DNA of 64,000 nt from Salinibacillus aidingensis (GTDB taxonomy: Bacteria; Bacillota; Bacilli; Bacillales; Alkalibacillaceae), in contig NZ_BAAADO010000003.1 of NCBI RefSeq assembly GCF_039522525.1, forward strand, positions 310,001 to 374,000, in the 5' to 3' direction. Of this stretch, positions 43,714 through 53,124 are shown piece after piece (positions within the stretch are counted from its first letter, which is position 1; each line of letters begins with the position of its first letter). The notes under the pieces were generated by a model, which did no database searches, was not told the origin of the DNA, and worked only from the letters and a program-made list of their open reading frames with translations. Position numbers and translations under genes: made by a program.

Positions 43714-44571
43714 TTGTTCATATTTGAAGCGAAACGTTTTATTATTGTTATTATCGGAGCCTTATTAAATGCTCTTTCCTTAAATTTATTTTTAATTGAG
43801 GCCAATGTTTACGCCAGTGGCTTTACTGGATTTGCCCAAATATTATCCAGTGTGTTTAAAGATTTTATAGGGTTTGATATTTCAACCGGTATTCTTTTAT
43901 TCCTGTTAAATATCCCAGTGACCATTCTGGGCTGGTTTAAAGTAGGAAGAGGCTTCACTGTATACAGTGCCATTTCTGTGGCCTGTACGACATTCTTTCT
44001 GGAAATTATCCCGCTGCAGAACCTTGCTGACGATATTCTGCTTAATGCTGTATTTGGAGGGATTCTGGCAGCAATAGGTATTGGGATTACTCTTAAATGG
44101 GGAGCCTCAACTGGAGGAATGGACGTCATTGCCATGATTCTTTCCAAGATGAAGGATCGGCCAATAGGTGTGTATTTCCTAATCATGAACGGGTTTATTA
44201 TTTTAATGGCAGGTTATCTCTATGATCCGGAAAAAGCACTTTATACATTAGTTACTCTGTATGTCACCACCAGATTTATTGATGCCATTCATACGCGTCA
44301 CGAAAAGCTTACAGCCATGATTATTACGACTAAGGCTGATGAACTTGAAAAGGCCATCCATGCGAAAATGGTGCGGGGGATTACAACGCTTCCTGCCAAA
44401 GGAGCTTTTACAAAAGAGGATAAGAATATGCTCATCATGGTTATTACGCGCTATGAGTTGTATGATCTGGAAAATATTATTCGCGATGTGGATCCAAATG
44501 CGTTTACCAATATTGTTCAGACAACGGGGATATTCGGATTTTTCAGGAAAGAAGATGAAAAGGTCGTATAA
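43714..44571 (+). CDS. yitT: YitT family membrane protein (DUF161 + DUF2179)
   Basis: 285 residues from TTG at 43714, after GAGAGGTGAAG. Five or six spans with FLIEANVYASGFTGFAQILS and GGILAAIGIGITLKWGASTG GMDVIA-like family motifs, then a cytosolic DUF2179 domain (TAMIITTKADELEKAIHAKM, TRYELYDLENIIRDVDPNAF). Transport role presumed, substrate unknown. Syntenic with B. subtilis yitT. Confidence 0.85.
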   Translation: MFIFEAKRFIIVIIGALLNALSLNLFLIEANVYASGFTGFAQILSSVFKDFIGFDISTGILLFLLNIPVTILGWFKVGRGFTVYSAISVACTTFFLEIIPLQNLADDILLNAVFGGILAAIGIGITLKWGASTGGMDVIAMILSKMKDRPIGVYFLIMNGFIILMAGYLYDPEKALYTLVTLYVTTRFIDAIHTRHEKLTAMIITTKADELEKAIHAKMVRGITTLPAKGAFTKEDKNMLIMVITRYELYDLENIIRDVDPNAFTNIVQTTGIFGFFRKEDEKVV

Positions 44572-44643
44572 ATCTGTAACGCTTTTGGATGAAGTTCGTC
44601 TATTTATGTAACAGACAGTCTTCCAAAAAGGCAGGTTTTTTAT

Positions 44644-45186
44644 GTGAAAAAATATTTAATCGTGACATCACTCATTATGCTTCTGGTTGTTCTTTTTGGG
44701 TGCGGTACATCCGGTTCGGTAGATGAGGGTGACCAGACTCAGGCTGACCCTTTACCAGCTGATCAGGATAAACAGAAGAATGAGGGAGATGGGTTAGCAT
44801 TGTTAAAACAGTTGGCGTATGAAGTGACATCAGAAAAATCGGACGATCAAATAACCTTTCAGATGGAATTGACCAATCCCACGGACGAGCAGGTGAAGAT
44901 TTCTTTTCCATCAGGCCAGCAATATGAAATTATCATAAAATCTAAAAAATCAGATGAGGTTGTGTACCGTTATTCAGAAGGCAGAATGTTTACACAAGCC
45001 ATCGTTGATTATGAGATCGAGCCGGGAGAAACCAAAACCTGGGAACAGGCATGGGACTTTAAGGAAGCAGAACCTGGAGACTATACAGCAACGGTTATGC
45101 TGCTCCCTGAACCTGTCCATCAGCCTTCTAATGAGAACAATCCCTTCGTTAAGCAAGTGTCGTTGTCTATTGATGGTGAAAAATAA
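44644..45186 (+). CDS. Lipoprotein with BsuPI-like domain
   Basis: 180 residues, GTG start. Signal peptide with lipobox LFGC (Cys at ~20), then an acidic Gln-rich linker. Residues ~55-175 form an Ig-like BsuPI domain (FQMELTNPTDEQVKISFPSG, EIEPGETKTWEQAWDF, GDYTATVMLLPEP). Anchored outside the membrane. BsuPI domains derive from the intracellular proteinase inhibitor family; actual role unknown. Confidence 0.8.
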   Translation: MKKYLIVTSLIMLLVVLFGCGTSGSVDEGDQTQADPLPADQDKQKNEGDGLALLKQLAYEVTSEKSDDQITFQMELTNPTDEQVKISFPSGQQYEIIIKSKKSDEVVYRYSEGRMFTQAIVDYEIEPGETKTWEQAWDFKEAEPGDYTATVMLLPEPVHQPSNENNPFVKQVSLSIDGEK

Positions 45187-45198
45187 TGGTAAGAAATG

Positions 45199-45238
45199 AA
45201 AAAGGAGAGCCACCTACTTTGGCATCTCCTTTTTTTAT
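45199..45238 (+). terminator. Terminator after the lipoprotein gene
   Basis: AAAAAGGAGA (45199-45208) pairs with TCTCCTTTTT (45225-45234), with an inner GCC/GGC pairing, then T run. Confidence 0.85.
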
Positions 45239-45328
45239 TTTCTGTCTGCTACAATGAAACTTTTTTGTGTTAAAATAGGTAAGAATGTTTTGAAAATTTG
45301 TTCGAGATAGAAAGTAGGAGATTTTACA

Positions 45329-46894
45329 ATGAACGCTTTAAGGCAAAAACTATTCTGGATCATCCCCGTACTCATCATACTTACCGGTTTTGTTTTATTA
45401 TTTGTAACGAATCTGCAACGTTTTACTGCCCCGCCTGCAGAAGGATGGAGCAGAGGGCTTGAGGTAGCTAAAATGGATGGCTTTCATGATCCACAGGTTG
45501 AGGCAGACAAAAATGGAACGGACCTTTATTTTCTTCGTAATGGATCGATTCATCACGTGAGCTATGACGCTGACTTTTCAAAAAAGGGAGAAAACGTCAT
45601 CCCTGTTGATCGTGAACGTGTGGATAGCTTTTATGTACATGGGGATCACGTCTATTATTTTGATGAAGGCTCGATTATAAATGGAAATACAGGTGAAGTA
45701 ATAGATGAGGCAGAAATATTCCACAGAGGTGAGGATGGTGTCATTTATTACTCACAGGGACAAAATGTTTTTCAGTTCAATCTAAAGACGGAAGAGAAGA
45801 AGAAAATCTTTTCGTCATCCCATCCATTTGAAGAAATCCAGGTATCAGGGCCTTATGTTCTGGTATATACAAGTGATTTAAATAAAGGAATCTTATCTAT
45901 TTTTAAGTATCAGGAGCAGGAAAAATCCTATACAGAGTTTACTCAAACTACTGTCAATGTGGGTATGAGTAACAGGATGAATGAAATCGTATTTTCTGCC
46001 GGGAAGGACAAGCTTCATCTGGCTGTCTCTGCTGAAACGCAAAGCAAGCAGAATAAAGATTTTTATTTTTTCTATAGTTCAGTGGATACAGATAAGCCTG
46101 AAATTGAATTAGTGGAACTGCAACCGAAAGATCCCGTTACTCAAACGCCCTTACAGGAAATTTCACAATTTCAACTAAGGACAGATGAGGATGGTAAGCT
46201 AGAAGTATTATTTAGAAGTGCCGGTTTTACTTTTACGGATACGAATGATGAACAGGCAATGAATGCTTATCACATGAAGTTAGGTCCGGACCAAAACCTG
46301 AAAGTTGAAAGGAGAAGCAATACTTATTCATTAACCTCTCGTCCATTTTTTATCGGGGGAGAAGCCATTGGATGGAAGGACAGAATTGATGGAAGTGAGT
46401 ATCAGCTGTTGATGTCGTCAAGTCACCCTAATATGATTGAAAAAACAAACAATCGTTCACTGAATGAATACTTAATTGCCTTTGGGATTAGTATTGGTGA
46501 TCTGTCAACAGCAGCTTTTATTCTTTACTTAGTTTTAATACTGATTCTAATCCCTGTTCTGTACTTTGGAGTGGCAGCTCTTTACTATCGATGGAAAGGT
46601 AATCGAGATGGCCTTGAGCGGAATCCGAAAGTTTTCTATGGAGGTATGATTGTTTATACGCTGGGAGCTCTGCTGCTCCGAAATCATTTATTCCCGGATA
46701 ATGCTTATACCATGGCTCCCGGTTATATTTCCTTTCCTGGAAACGATCTGGTTTTTATCCTTGGATTTTCACTCCTTTCCTTTGTAAGTATTCTGCTTGT
46801 TAAAAGGGATTGGGGACTTATAGGGAAGTACAGCTATTTTATAGGCTTACAGTTCTTATTTTATGTACTGTTCTTAGGCCCTTATTATTTCTAA
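45329..46894 (+). CDS. Unassigned membrane protein with extracellular beta domain
   Basis: 521 residues. N-terminal span (FWIIPVLIILTGFVLLFVTN), then ~330 residues of repeated short strands (GTDLYFLRNGSIHHVSYDAD, GEDGVIYYSQGQNVFQFNLK) that look like a beta-propeller. Four spans follow in the C-terminal third (AAFILYLVLILILIPVLYFG, DLVFILGFSLLSFVSILLV). ATG after AGTAGGAG. No family recognised; a surface sensor or export accessory are open options. Single gene between two terminators. Confidence 0.7.
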   Translation: MNALRQKLFWIIPVLIILTGFVLLFVTNLQRFTAPPAEGWSRGLEVAKMDGFHDPQVEADKNGTDLYFLRNGSIHHVSYDADFSKKGENVIPVDRERVDSFYVHGDHVYYFDEGSIINGNTGEVIDEAEIFHRGEDGVIYYSQGQNVFQFNLKTEEKKKIFSSSHPFEEIQVSGPYVLVYTSDLNKGILSIFKYQEQEKSYTEFTQTTVNVGMSNRMNEIVFSAGKDKLHLAVSAETQSKQNKDFYFFYSSVDTDKPEIELVELQPKDPVTQTPLQEISQFQLRTDEDGKLEVLFRSAGFTFTDTNDEQAMNAYHMKLGPDQNLKVERRSNTYSLTSRPFFIGGEAIGWKDRIDGSEYQLLMSSSHPNMIEKTNNRSLNEYLIAFGISIGDLSTAAFILYLVLILILIPVLYFGVAALYYRWKGNRDGLERNPKVFYGGMIVYTLGALLLRNHLFPDNAYTMAPGYISFPGNDLVFILGFSLLSFVSILLVKRDWGLIGKYSYFIGLQFLFYVLFLGPYYF

Positions 46895-46896
46895 AA

Positions 46897-46930
46897 AAGC
46901 GGAAGCACTTATCATGTGCTTCCGCTTCTA
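46897..46930. terminator. Bidirectional terminator
   Basis: AAGCGGAAGCAC (46897-46908) pairs with GTGCTTCCGCTT (46916-46927), loop TTATCAT. Confidence 0.88.
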
Positions 46931-46996
46931 TCATTTCAGACAGACTGCTTGTCCTTTATTGTGGCTTTACTTGCTGAGAGTGGTTCCTGCTGACCT

Positions 46997-47260
46997 TTAA
47001 TAGCCGTAGTTTTCCAATACTTCTTCAACCTTTGGTGTAAGCTGATCCCACTCTGCATCAAAGGTTTTGTTAACGGTAATAAAGTTCTTGTAGCCAAAGA
47101 CGTTATCAACACCGTCAAGCGTCATTAACTCATTCAGAATTTCATATTCACTCGTTTGTCCAGGCATGACAGAGATACTGCCTTCTCCTGAAAAAATCGC
47201 TTCTTTTGCTGTAAATTTCATTGCATTTGGATTTGGAGTACTTTCTACTAATACGCCCAT
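46997..47260 (-). CDS. Standalone Nfu/NifU N-terminal domain protein
   Basis: 87 residues: GVLVESTPNPNAMKFTAKEA, SVMPGQTSEYEILNELMTLD and GVDNVFGYKNFITVNKTFDA. This is the Nfu_N domain without the CxxC iron-sulphur module. Ribosome site AGGGAGGG. Presumed iron-sulphur assembly helper. Acidic. Confidence 0.85.
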   Translation of the reverse strand: MGVLVESTPNPNAMKFTAKEAIFSGEGSISVMPGQTSEYEILNELMTLDGVDNVFGYKNFITVNKTFDAEWDQLTPKVEEVLENYGY

Positions 47261-47500
47261 TTTTTTATCCCTCCCTGACTTTCTTCCTTTATATTAGCAT
47301 GAAAACAAAGATAGAAAAAGATAATAAGACAAGGTTCATAAAATTTTTAAGCTAAGAATAGGGTAGACCAGAGGCATAATTTATAAACGTGATTCATATA
47401 AAAAGAAGGTTTTTTTAATAGAAATGGCGTAAATAGGGAAATGGTTCAGGTTTAAAAATATGCGTAAAGAGGAATATAAGTTTGATGGAGAAGGGGTGAA

Positions 47501-47926
47501 ATGATGGATGCCATCCAAAGCAATATGAAAAAAATAGGGACAAGTGTTGTTGAATGGAGCAGAAACAAGCGGGTATCATTAATGAACTGGTTATCATCAG
47601 CAGAGCTGGAGGAGTTTATAAACACGTATCCCTATCGAACGTATTTCTTCCTGCTCATGACACCACTTTTTTTAGTGGTTCCGATATTTACACTTCTGGG
47701 ATCATTTAGCCTGATGACAAGTTATTTTCTGGCAGGGGCGGGCTTGTTTGCCTTTTCTATTTGCTCCCTGTTTGTCTTTCTTATTTTTCCTGCCATTATT
47801 ATTTATATAAAATTTAAAGAACATCATCATTGGCGCATCATTTGGACAGGCAGTGCCGTATTAACAGGGATTCTGATGATTTACTGGGGCTTCCACTACT
47901 ATCAGTGGTTTCTGCCGGAATTATAA
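47501..47926 (+). CDS. Unassigned membrane protein, 141 residues
   Basis: ATG (47501 or 47504) after GAAGGGGTG. Amphipathic N-terminus, then three hydrophobic spans (FFLLMTPLFLVVPIFTLLGS, LFAFSICSLFVFLIFPAIII, WTGSAVLTGILMIYWGFHYY). No family recognised. Confidence 0.65.
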   Translation: MMDAIQSNMKKIGTSVVEWSRNKRVSLMNWLSSAELEEFINTYPYRTYFFLLMTPLFLVVPIFTLLGSFSLMTSYFLAGAGLFAFSICSLFVFLIFPAIIIYIKFKEHHHWRIIWTGSAVLTGILMIYWGFHYYQWFLPEL

Positions 47927-47927
47927 A

Positions 47928-47956
47928 ACAGGCTGACATTATACGTCAGCCTGTCT
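47928..47956. terminator. Bidirectional terminator
   Basis: ACAGGCTGAC (47928-47937) pairs with GTCAGCCTGT (47945-47954). Overlaps the last codons of dat. Confidence 0.82.
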
Positions 47957-48784
47957 GATCAATTCCTTAAATCCTTCCAGAATACGACTGGTGATTTCGC
48001 CAGCCTTTCCGTCCCCGATCTTTTGCTGATCAACCTCCGTTATTGGCACCACTTCTGAAGTGGTAGAAGCGAGAAATGCCTCGTCTATGCTTTCCAGATC
48101 ACGAATACGCAGCTCTCTTTCTTCAAATGGTATACCAAGCTGATCGCAGACCTTTAAGATTGCTAAGCGGGTAATCCCATTTAAAATGTAGTTGTTGGCA
48201 GGGTGGGTGATGACTGTCCCATTCTTAACAGCAAAAAAGTTAGAGGAGGATCCTTCCGTAATATGGGCTTCATCACGATAGAGCAGGGCTTCAAAATGGC
48301 CATTTTCCTTCGCCTGCTGTTTAGCCATGACATTATAGAGAAGATTGAGGCTTTTAATATCACACCTGAGCCAGCGTCTATCCTCCAATAAAGTCACACT
48401 TACGCCATTTTGTTGTGCATCCACAGGGCTTGATACCGGAATTGGGTACGCATAAAGCTGTGGTGGTGTTTGTTTAGGGTATGGATGACTGCGTGGGGCA
48501 ATTCCTCTCGTAATTTGAAGGTAAATGGCACCGTTTTTAATCTGGTTCTTTGATACTAATTGATTGAGAAGCGTTCCCAGGTCTTCGCTGTCAGTATCAT
48601 AAGGAATAGCTGTCTCTGTTAAACTGAACTGAAGACGCTCTAAATGCTCCTTCAGCATAAAAAAAGCACCATTATATACTCGTATGACTTCATAAACCCC
48701 ATCCCCGAACGTATATCCCCGGTCTTCAATATCAGTTTTTGCATTATCGCGCTGGATAAATTCCTGATTTTTTAAAACAATCAT
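47939..48784 (-). CDS. dat: D-amino-acid (D-alanine) aminotransferase
   Basis: 281 residues, fold-type IV PLP enzyme. Features: DRGYTFGDGVYEVIRVYNGA, the PLP lysine in CDIKSLNLLYNVMAKQ, EGSSSNFFAVKNGTVITHP and TSEVVPITEVD. Makes D-glutamate from D-alanine and 2-oxoglutarate for peptidoglycan. Monocistronic. Confidence 0.92.
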   Translation of the reverse strand: MIVLKNQEFIQRDNAKTDIEDRGYTFGDGVYEVIRVYNGAFFMLKEHLERLQFSLTETAIPYDTDSEDLGTLLNQLVSKNQIKNGAIYLQITRGIAPRSHPYPKQTPPQLYAYPIPVSSPVDAQQNGVSVTLLEDRRWLRCDIKSLNLLYNVMAKQQAKENGHFEALLYRDEAHITEGSSSNFFAVKNGTVITHPANNYILNGITRLAILKVCDQLGIPFEERELRIRDLESIDEAFLASTTSEVVPITEVDQQKIGDGKAGEITSRILEGFKELIRQADV

Positions 48785-48936
48785 GTTAAGTCCCCTTCTT
48801 CATAGAATGTTATCCATATGATAGGTTGAATTTTCAGAAATGTAAAGAGGAAATTTTACAGATATGGATAGTCCTGGCCTGCAGCATTTCAGATTTGAGG
48901 ATTCAGGGTTCCTAAAGTGTGATTTTGATACTAAAA

Positions 48937-48973
48937 AACAGGTATGGATTCTTTCCTGATCCATACCTGTTAA
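48937..48973 (-). terminator. Terminator of the phn-type operon
   Basis: AACAGGTATGGAT pairs with ATCCATACCTGTT (48937-48949 with 48959-48971). On the - strand it is followed by TTTTTT. Confidence 0.88.
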
Positions 48974-48979
48974 GGGATA

Positions 48980-49789
48980 TTATACCAGACGTTTTCTTAT
49001 TTTCGAGCTGATGTAGTCGATGATCATAACAACGACTATAATCGAGATGATAATAAGTCCCAGCTGCTCCCAGTCCCTGTTGGCGGCGGTTAGAACGATT
49101 AATGTACCAATACCCCCCGCACCAACGAGTCCAAGTACGGTTGAAGCCCGGATATCGACTTCGAAACGGTAGAGCGCAAAGGATAAAAATTCAGGTAAGA
49201 CCTGTGGAAAAATGGCATAAAATAATATCTGAGCTTTGTTTGCCCCGTTTGCTTCCATAGCTTCCACTACGTCCATATCAATGCTCTCGATGACTTCTGC
49301 ATAGAGCTTACCGAGCATACCAAAGGAGGTTAAGCCAATGGTAAGAACCCCTGCAAAAGCCCCGGGTCCTACGGAAATAACAAAGAAAATGGCCAGAATT
49401 AATTCAGGGAATGTACGGTCCAGAATTAAGAACCACTTTCCGGCTGTATTCCATATCGGTGATTTCACCATATTTTTAGCAGCCCAGAAGCCAAAAGGAA
49501 CCGCCAATACGGCTGCAATTAAAGTTCCTGCATAGGCGATAAATACGGTTTCCAGAATTAATTCTGATACTTTACCTAATTCAGCCCAGTCAGGGTTTGC
49601 AAGTCGGGGAACAATTCTCGATAAATTTTCCGATAATTTATCCATAAAGGACCATTCAATGCGATTAGCAACTCCTGAAAAGGCCCAATAATAGATAACG
49701 GCCAGTATGAGAGCGATGATGAGATTGCGAACCCGTTTCTGATTGTTTTTAGGCTTGGGTGGCAGCTTGAATCCTTCTCTATCCATCAT
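48980..49789 (-). CDS. phnE: Phosphonate-type ABC transporter permease (PhnE)
   Basis: 269 residues, six spans, with the permease loop VVEAMEANGANKAQILFYAI-like EAA motif followed by FPQVLPEFLSFALYRFEVDI RASTVLGLVG. Second permease of the operon; its ATG overlaps the first permease's stop (ATGA). Forms the channel with its partner. Confidence 0.9.
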   Translation of the reverse strand: MMDREGFKLPPKPKNNQKRVRNLIIALILAVIYYWAFSGVANRIEWSFMDKLSENLSRIVPRLANPDWAELGKVSELILETVFIAYAGTLIAAVLAVPFGFWAAKNMVKSPIWNTAGKWFLILDRTFPELILAIFFVISVGPGAFAGVLTIGLTSFGMLGKLYAEVIESIDMDVVEAMEANGANKAQILFYAIFPQVLPEFLSFALYRFEVDIRASTVLGLVGAGGIGTLIVLTAANRDWEQLGLIIISIIVVVMIIDYISSKIRKRLV

Positions 49790-50622
49790 ACAACTCTCCT
49801 TCTCAGCGCGTTACTAATGGTTTCAATAACAATAACAGCCACAAGTAACAGAATTAATATAGCCATGACCTTCTGATAGGCCATGAAATTCAATTGTGTA
49901 TCAATAATCGAACCAATGCCTCCAGCACCTACAAAACCAAGGACCAGGGAGGCGCGTACGTTGAGTTCAAATACATATAATCCATAAGAGATAAAGTTTG
50001 GCAGAACCTGAGGAACGACACCATACCAGATCACTTGTATGATATTTCCTCCTGTTGACCTTATGGCTTCCATCTGTCTGGGATCAATCGTTTCAATCGT
50101 TTCACTTAAGAGTTTAGCCAGCAGTCCTAATGAAAAAATCGTTAGGGCTAAAATACCAGGAACAATCCCAACACCGAAAAAACTGACGAATATCGTTGCC
50201 AATAGAATATCAGGCATGGTACGTAAAATGTTCATGATGTTACGGAAGGTTTGATAAAGATACTTATTTTTCACAATGGTATTTGCTGATAATAGACTCA
50301 TTGGAATACAGATAATTACAGAGAATGTTGTTGCAACTACTGCAATTTGAATGGTCTCAATGAGTGGATCAAAGGCTGCCTGAATGTAGCTCCATTCCGG
50401 TGGAAACATCCGTAAAAGCTTTTCGATTACGAGATTTAACTCTGAAAAGAATTCTAAAAAATCTGCCTCTGTTTCACGCAGGCTATAAAGATAAATCCCG
50501 AAGACAATCGCAAAAATCACGGAAATTTGCATTTTCACCTTTTTAGGATAGATGGAATAGACGTTATTCTTACTATCATTCTTTTCTGGCTTATTCTGTT
50601 GAAGCTGAGGCATCTTCTTCAC
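49786..50622 (-). CDS. phnE: Phosphonate-type ABC transporter permease (PhnE)
   Basis: 278 residues: charged cytosolic start, six spans, EAA loop MEAIRSTGGNIIQVIWYGVV, then PQVLPNFISYGLYVFELNVR and GFVGAGGIG. Paralogue of the next gene. Overlaps the end of the ATPase gene by 32 bases. Confidence 0.9.
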   Translation of the reverse strand: MKKMPQLQQNKPEKNDSKNNVYSIYPKKVKMQISVIFAIVFGIYLYSLRETEADFLEFFSELNLVIEKLLRMFPPEWSYIQAAFDPLIETIQIAVVATTFSVIICIPMSLLSANTIVKNKYLYQTFRNIMNILRTMPDILLATIFVSFFGVGIVPGILALTIFSLGLLAKLLSETIETIDPRQMEAIRSTGGNIIQVIWYGVVPQVLPNFISYGLYVFELNVRASLVLGFVGAGGIGSIIDTQLNFMAYQKVMAILILLLVAVIVIETISNALRRRVV

Positions 50623-51383
50623 TTCCTCTCAAATCTTCTTCCCTAATAGGGCGATTATAGATTTGTTCAAATGTTTTTTCCTCAACTTCACTGACTGGGC
50701 CGTCAAATACGATTTCACCATCCCGCATGCCAATAATCCGGTCTGCATATTCCATAGCCATATCGATAAAGTGCAGATTTACAATTGTCGTAATGTTATC
50801 CTCTTTATTCACTCTTCGTAAATAGGTCATAACCTGATGGGAAGTAGGCGGATCAAGACTGGCAACAGGCTCATCGGCCAGAATAATGGATGGTTCCTGA
50901 GTTAGAACCCGGGCAATACTGACTCGCTGCTGCTGACCTCCACTCAGTTCATCGGCACGGTTATAAACTTTTTCTTCCATATGAACACGTTTCAGGGTTA
51001 TCGTAGGCTAACTTCTTGTCTTCTTTTGGGTAGAGGTTAAAAATACTTCTAAGCGTACCAGTATGACCCAGTCGGCCACTAATGGTATTTTTGATCACAC
51101 TGGAACGATTGACCAGATTATAATTTTGAAATATCATTCCTATGCTTGTCCGTAGATTACGAAGATCTTTACCTTTCTTAGGTATAATATCCTCATTATT
51201 TACGAGTAACTCCCCGTTCGTTGGTGTTACCATCCGGTTGATGCTGCGAATAAAAGTGGACTTACCGGCTCCTGACAAACCAACAATAACAACAAATTCC
51301 CCTTCATTAATCTCAACGTTGATATTTTTTAAACCTTGTGTCCCATTGGGATAGACAAGTGAAACGTCTTTGAAAGTAATCAT
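50591..51383 (-). pseudogene. phnC: Phosphonate-type ABC ATPase (PhnC), frameshifted
   Basis: The first frame (51383 down) has Walker A GLSGAGKSTFIRSINR and Q-loop IGMIFQNYNLVNRS, the PhnC hallmark, up to KKLAYD. It then runs out of frame at about 50,990-51,005. The second frame resumes with TLKRVHMEEKVYNRADELSG, signature SGGQQQRVSIARVL, Walker B IILADEPVASLDP and an H-loop histidine. One extra base explains it. Without repair no working ATPase is made, though all other operon genes are intact. A sequencing error cannot be excluded. Confidence 0.85.
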
Positions 51384-51404
51384 GCTATCTCCCTTTCTTC
51401 CTTT

Positions 51405-51437
51405 AAAAAATAGGGAGAAGCTGGTTTCTTCTCCCTA
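51405..51437 (-). terminator. Intra-operon terminator between phnD and phnC
   Basis: On the - strand TAGGGAGAAG, loop AAACCAG, CTTCTCCCTA, then TTTTTT. Likely gives partial termination so that more binding protein than transporter is made. Confidence 0.82.
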
Positions 51438-51474
51438 CTTATGGAACATTTCTGTATATTGACTGATTTATCTC

Positions 51475-52410
51475 TTAATCCAGTCCAACGTTTCCGCCTA
51501 AGTTATTATAGGTTTCACGAACGATATCATAGTCGGAATCCTCTGCTTCAATAATGGCATCCCAGTTATAAACTTCATTCATAATTTCAATCATTTCATC
51601 ATCCTCATTAAAGCTGAGGAATGCTTCTTCAATTTCCTTAGTAAGATCGTCATCTAAGGAAGCTGGAACAGTGATCGTATCATTTGGAATTTCCTCTGTA
51701 GTTCCAATTACTTTCAAGTCTTCCTTAATATTTGGATAATCTTCTTCCATCGTATCCCGAACATCATCAAAGGTTGTAGCGATATCTGCGTCACCATCTA
51801 ATACGGCTACTGCACTGTTGTCATGCCCGCCTGATTGCAGTACGCCACCAAAGAACTCTTCCTGAAGTGCTGTCGTATCTTCTATATCAAACATACCCAT
51901 GAGTTGTGAAGCAGGGAATAAATACCCTGATGTAGAAGAAGCGTCTCCATAAGCCCAAGTCATGTCACCTGCATGCTCTTCAAGGTCTTCCAGGCTCTCT
52001 ACTGGAGAATCAGCTCGTACCAGGTACTGAGCAACGTATGTAGCACCACCATTTCGTTCAGATTTTAGTAGCACGTCAACATCATATTCATTGGATGCAA
52101 GAACATATCCAAAAGCCGGAAGAAACCCGATATGAGCTTCATCATTCCCTAAAGCCTCAACAAGGGCGCTATAGCTGGTCATAGTTGTTGCTTCTACTTC
52201 CTTATCAATAATTTCCCCTAATTTGTCTGCTAAAGGCTGTGCAGTTTCAGCAATTTCTCCCGAGTCCTGTGAAGGTACAAATCCCATCACAAGTTCGTCC
52301 GGGTTCAGAGACTCACCGTCACCATTCCCGCTGGTATCATCAGAACCCCCACATGCAGCCAGTACAAGAACCAGTGCCAAGATGAAACCAAGACCTAAAA
52401 TTTTCTTCAT
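51475..52410 (-). CDS. phnD: Phosphonate/phosphite-type substrate-binding lipoprotein (PhnD)
   Basis: 311 residues from ATG at 52410 (after AAAGGGGGAG). Lipoprotein signal KKILGLGFILALVLVLAACG, Cys ~20. PhnD-like periplasmic-binding fold: LVMGFVPSQDSGEIAETAQP, ALVEALGNDEAHIGFLPAFG, DMTWAYGDASSTSGYLFPAS, QSGGHDNSAVAVLDGDADIA. First gene of the operon. No C-P lyase nearby, so the ligand could be a phosphonate, phosphite or related oxyanion. Confidence 0.92.
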   Translation of the reverse strand: MKKILGLGFILALVLVLAACGGSDDTSGNGDGESLNPDELVMGFVPSQDSGEIAETAQPLADKLGEIIDKEVEATTMTSYSALVEALGNDEAHIGFLPAFGYVLASNEYDVDVLLKSERNGGATYVAQYLVRADSPVESLEDLEEHAGDMTWAYGDASSTSGYLFPASQLMGMFDIEDTTALQEEFFGGVLQSGGHDNSAVAVLDGDADIATTFDDVRDTMEEDYPNIKEDLKVIGTTEEIPNDTITVPASLDDDLTKEIEEAFLSFNEDDEMIEIMNEVYNWDAIIEAEDSDYDIVRETYNNLGGNVGLD

Positions 52411-52582
52411 CCTAATTGCTCCCCCTTTGTAGTATTTCGAAATTTTCAACTTCAAAGATAATTATATAGAATGATTCGTAAGGAAACAACAAAATTTACG
52501 ATTTTTTTACACAATTTTTTATAAAAAATGGATGAGAAACGATCTTACAGAATTAAAATCCAAACATTTATAGGTTTTAAAC

Positions 52583-52616
52583 ACAAAAATGTCCGGCATA
52601 GGGGACTATGCCGGAC
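52583..52616 (-). terminator. Terminator after DUF3813 gene
   Basis: GTCCGGCATA (52591-52600) and TATGCCGGAC (52607-52616) pair perfectly; ATTTTTGTG follows on the - strand. Confidence 0.88.
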
Positions 52617-52629
52617 TTACAGCATTCAC

Positions 52630-52824
52630 TTATTTTAAGTGCTGATCAATTTGCTGCTCCAATTGCTGCAACTGTTGTTTTTCTTGAGGGTCAGACTCGT
52701 TATAAGCAGATTGAATGACGTTACGGGCAACCTGTGCTTCTTTTTGTTTCTGCTGTTGGTTCATTTGTCCATTGGTTAAGCGATTAACGGCATTTCTGGC
52801 TTGTTCCATTAACCGGTTTGCCAT
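52630..52824 (-). CDS. DUF3813-like small protein
   Basis: 64 residues, helical and Gln-rich (ANRLMEQARNAVNRLTNGQM, EKQQLQQLEQQIDQHLK). ATG at 52824 directly after the upstream gene's stop, ribosome site GGGGGGAG inside that gene. Function unknown. Confidence 0.7.
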   Translation of the reverse strand: MANRLMEQARNAVNRLTNGQMNQQQKQKEAQVARNVIQSAYNESDPQEKQQLQQLEQQIDQHLK

Positions 52825-52826
52825 CG

Positions 52827-52976
52827 TTAAACTCCCCCCAACGTATGGTTATCAGCTTCATCACGTTTTCTTTCGGCCTCGGTAAATCGTTCCCGATAAG
52901 GAAAACGTTCATCGTGCTTCTCAACTGCCTTAACACCCTGTGAAACAAAACGTTTGGATTTGCTTCGTTTACTCAA
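52827..52976 (-). CDS. Small basic protein, 49 residues
   Basis: TTG at 52976 follows GAGGGGG. Product begins SKRSKSKRFVSQGVKAVEKH and ends DEADNHTLGGV. Coupled to the DUF3813 gene. No family recognised. Confidence 0.6.
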   Translation of the reverse strand: MSKRSKSKRFVSQGVKAVEKHDERFPYRERFTEAERKRDEADNHTLGGV

Positions 52977-53000
52977 GGCATGATCCCCCTCAGATAGCAC

Positions 53001-53040
53001 TAAAAAAGCCTGAACACCTTAAGAAGTGTTCAAGCTTAGT
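53001..53040 (-). terminator. Terminator of the HAD phosphatase gene
   Basis: AAGCCTGAACAC (53006-53017) pairs, with one bulge on each side, with GTGTTCAAGCTT (53026-53037); TTTTTTAG follows on the - strand. Confidence 0.8.
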
Positions 53041-53124
53041 TTGTGAGTTTCTCCCCTTGATATGAGAGTATATTAATGGAAATAAGAAAAGCGTAGGCGA
53101 CTGTTCAGGTCTGGGAGCTGCAGC

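Noticed and set aside
43809..44186. Long antisense frame opposite yitT
   Set aside because: Codons mirror the membrane gene, no ribosome site, no recognisable domain; a shadow of the real gene. The same holds for frames opposite addB, addA, fabH, fabF and the tape measure gene.
48785..48936. Riboswitch or T-box upstream of dat or downstream genes
   Set aside because: No conserved T-box or known aptamer pattern seen; sequence is AT-rich promoter-like DNA.
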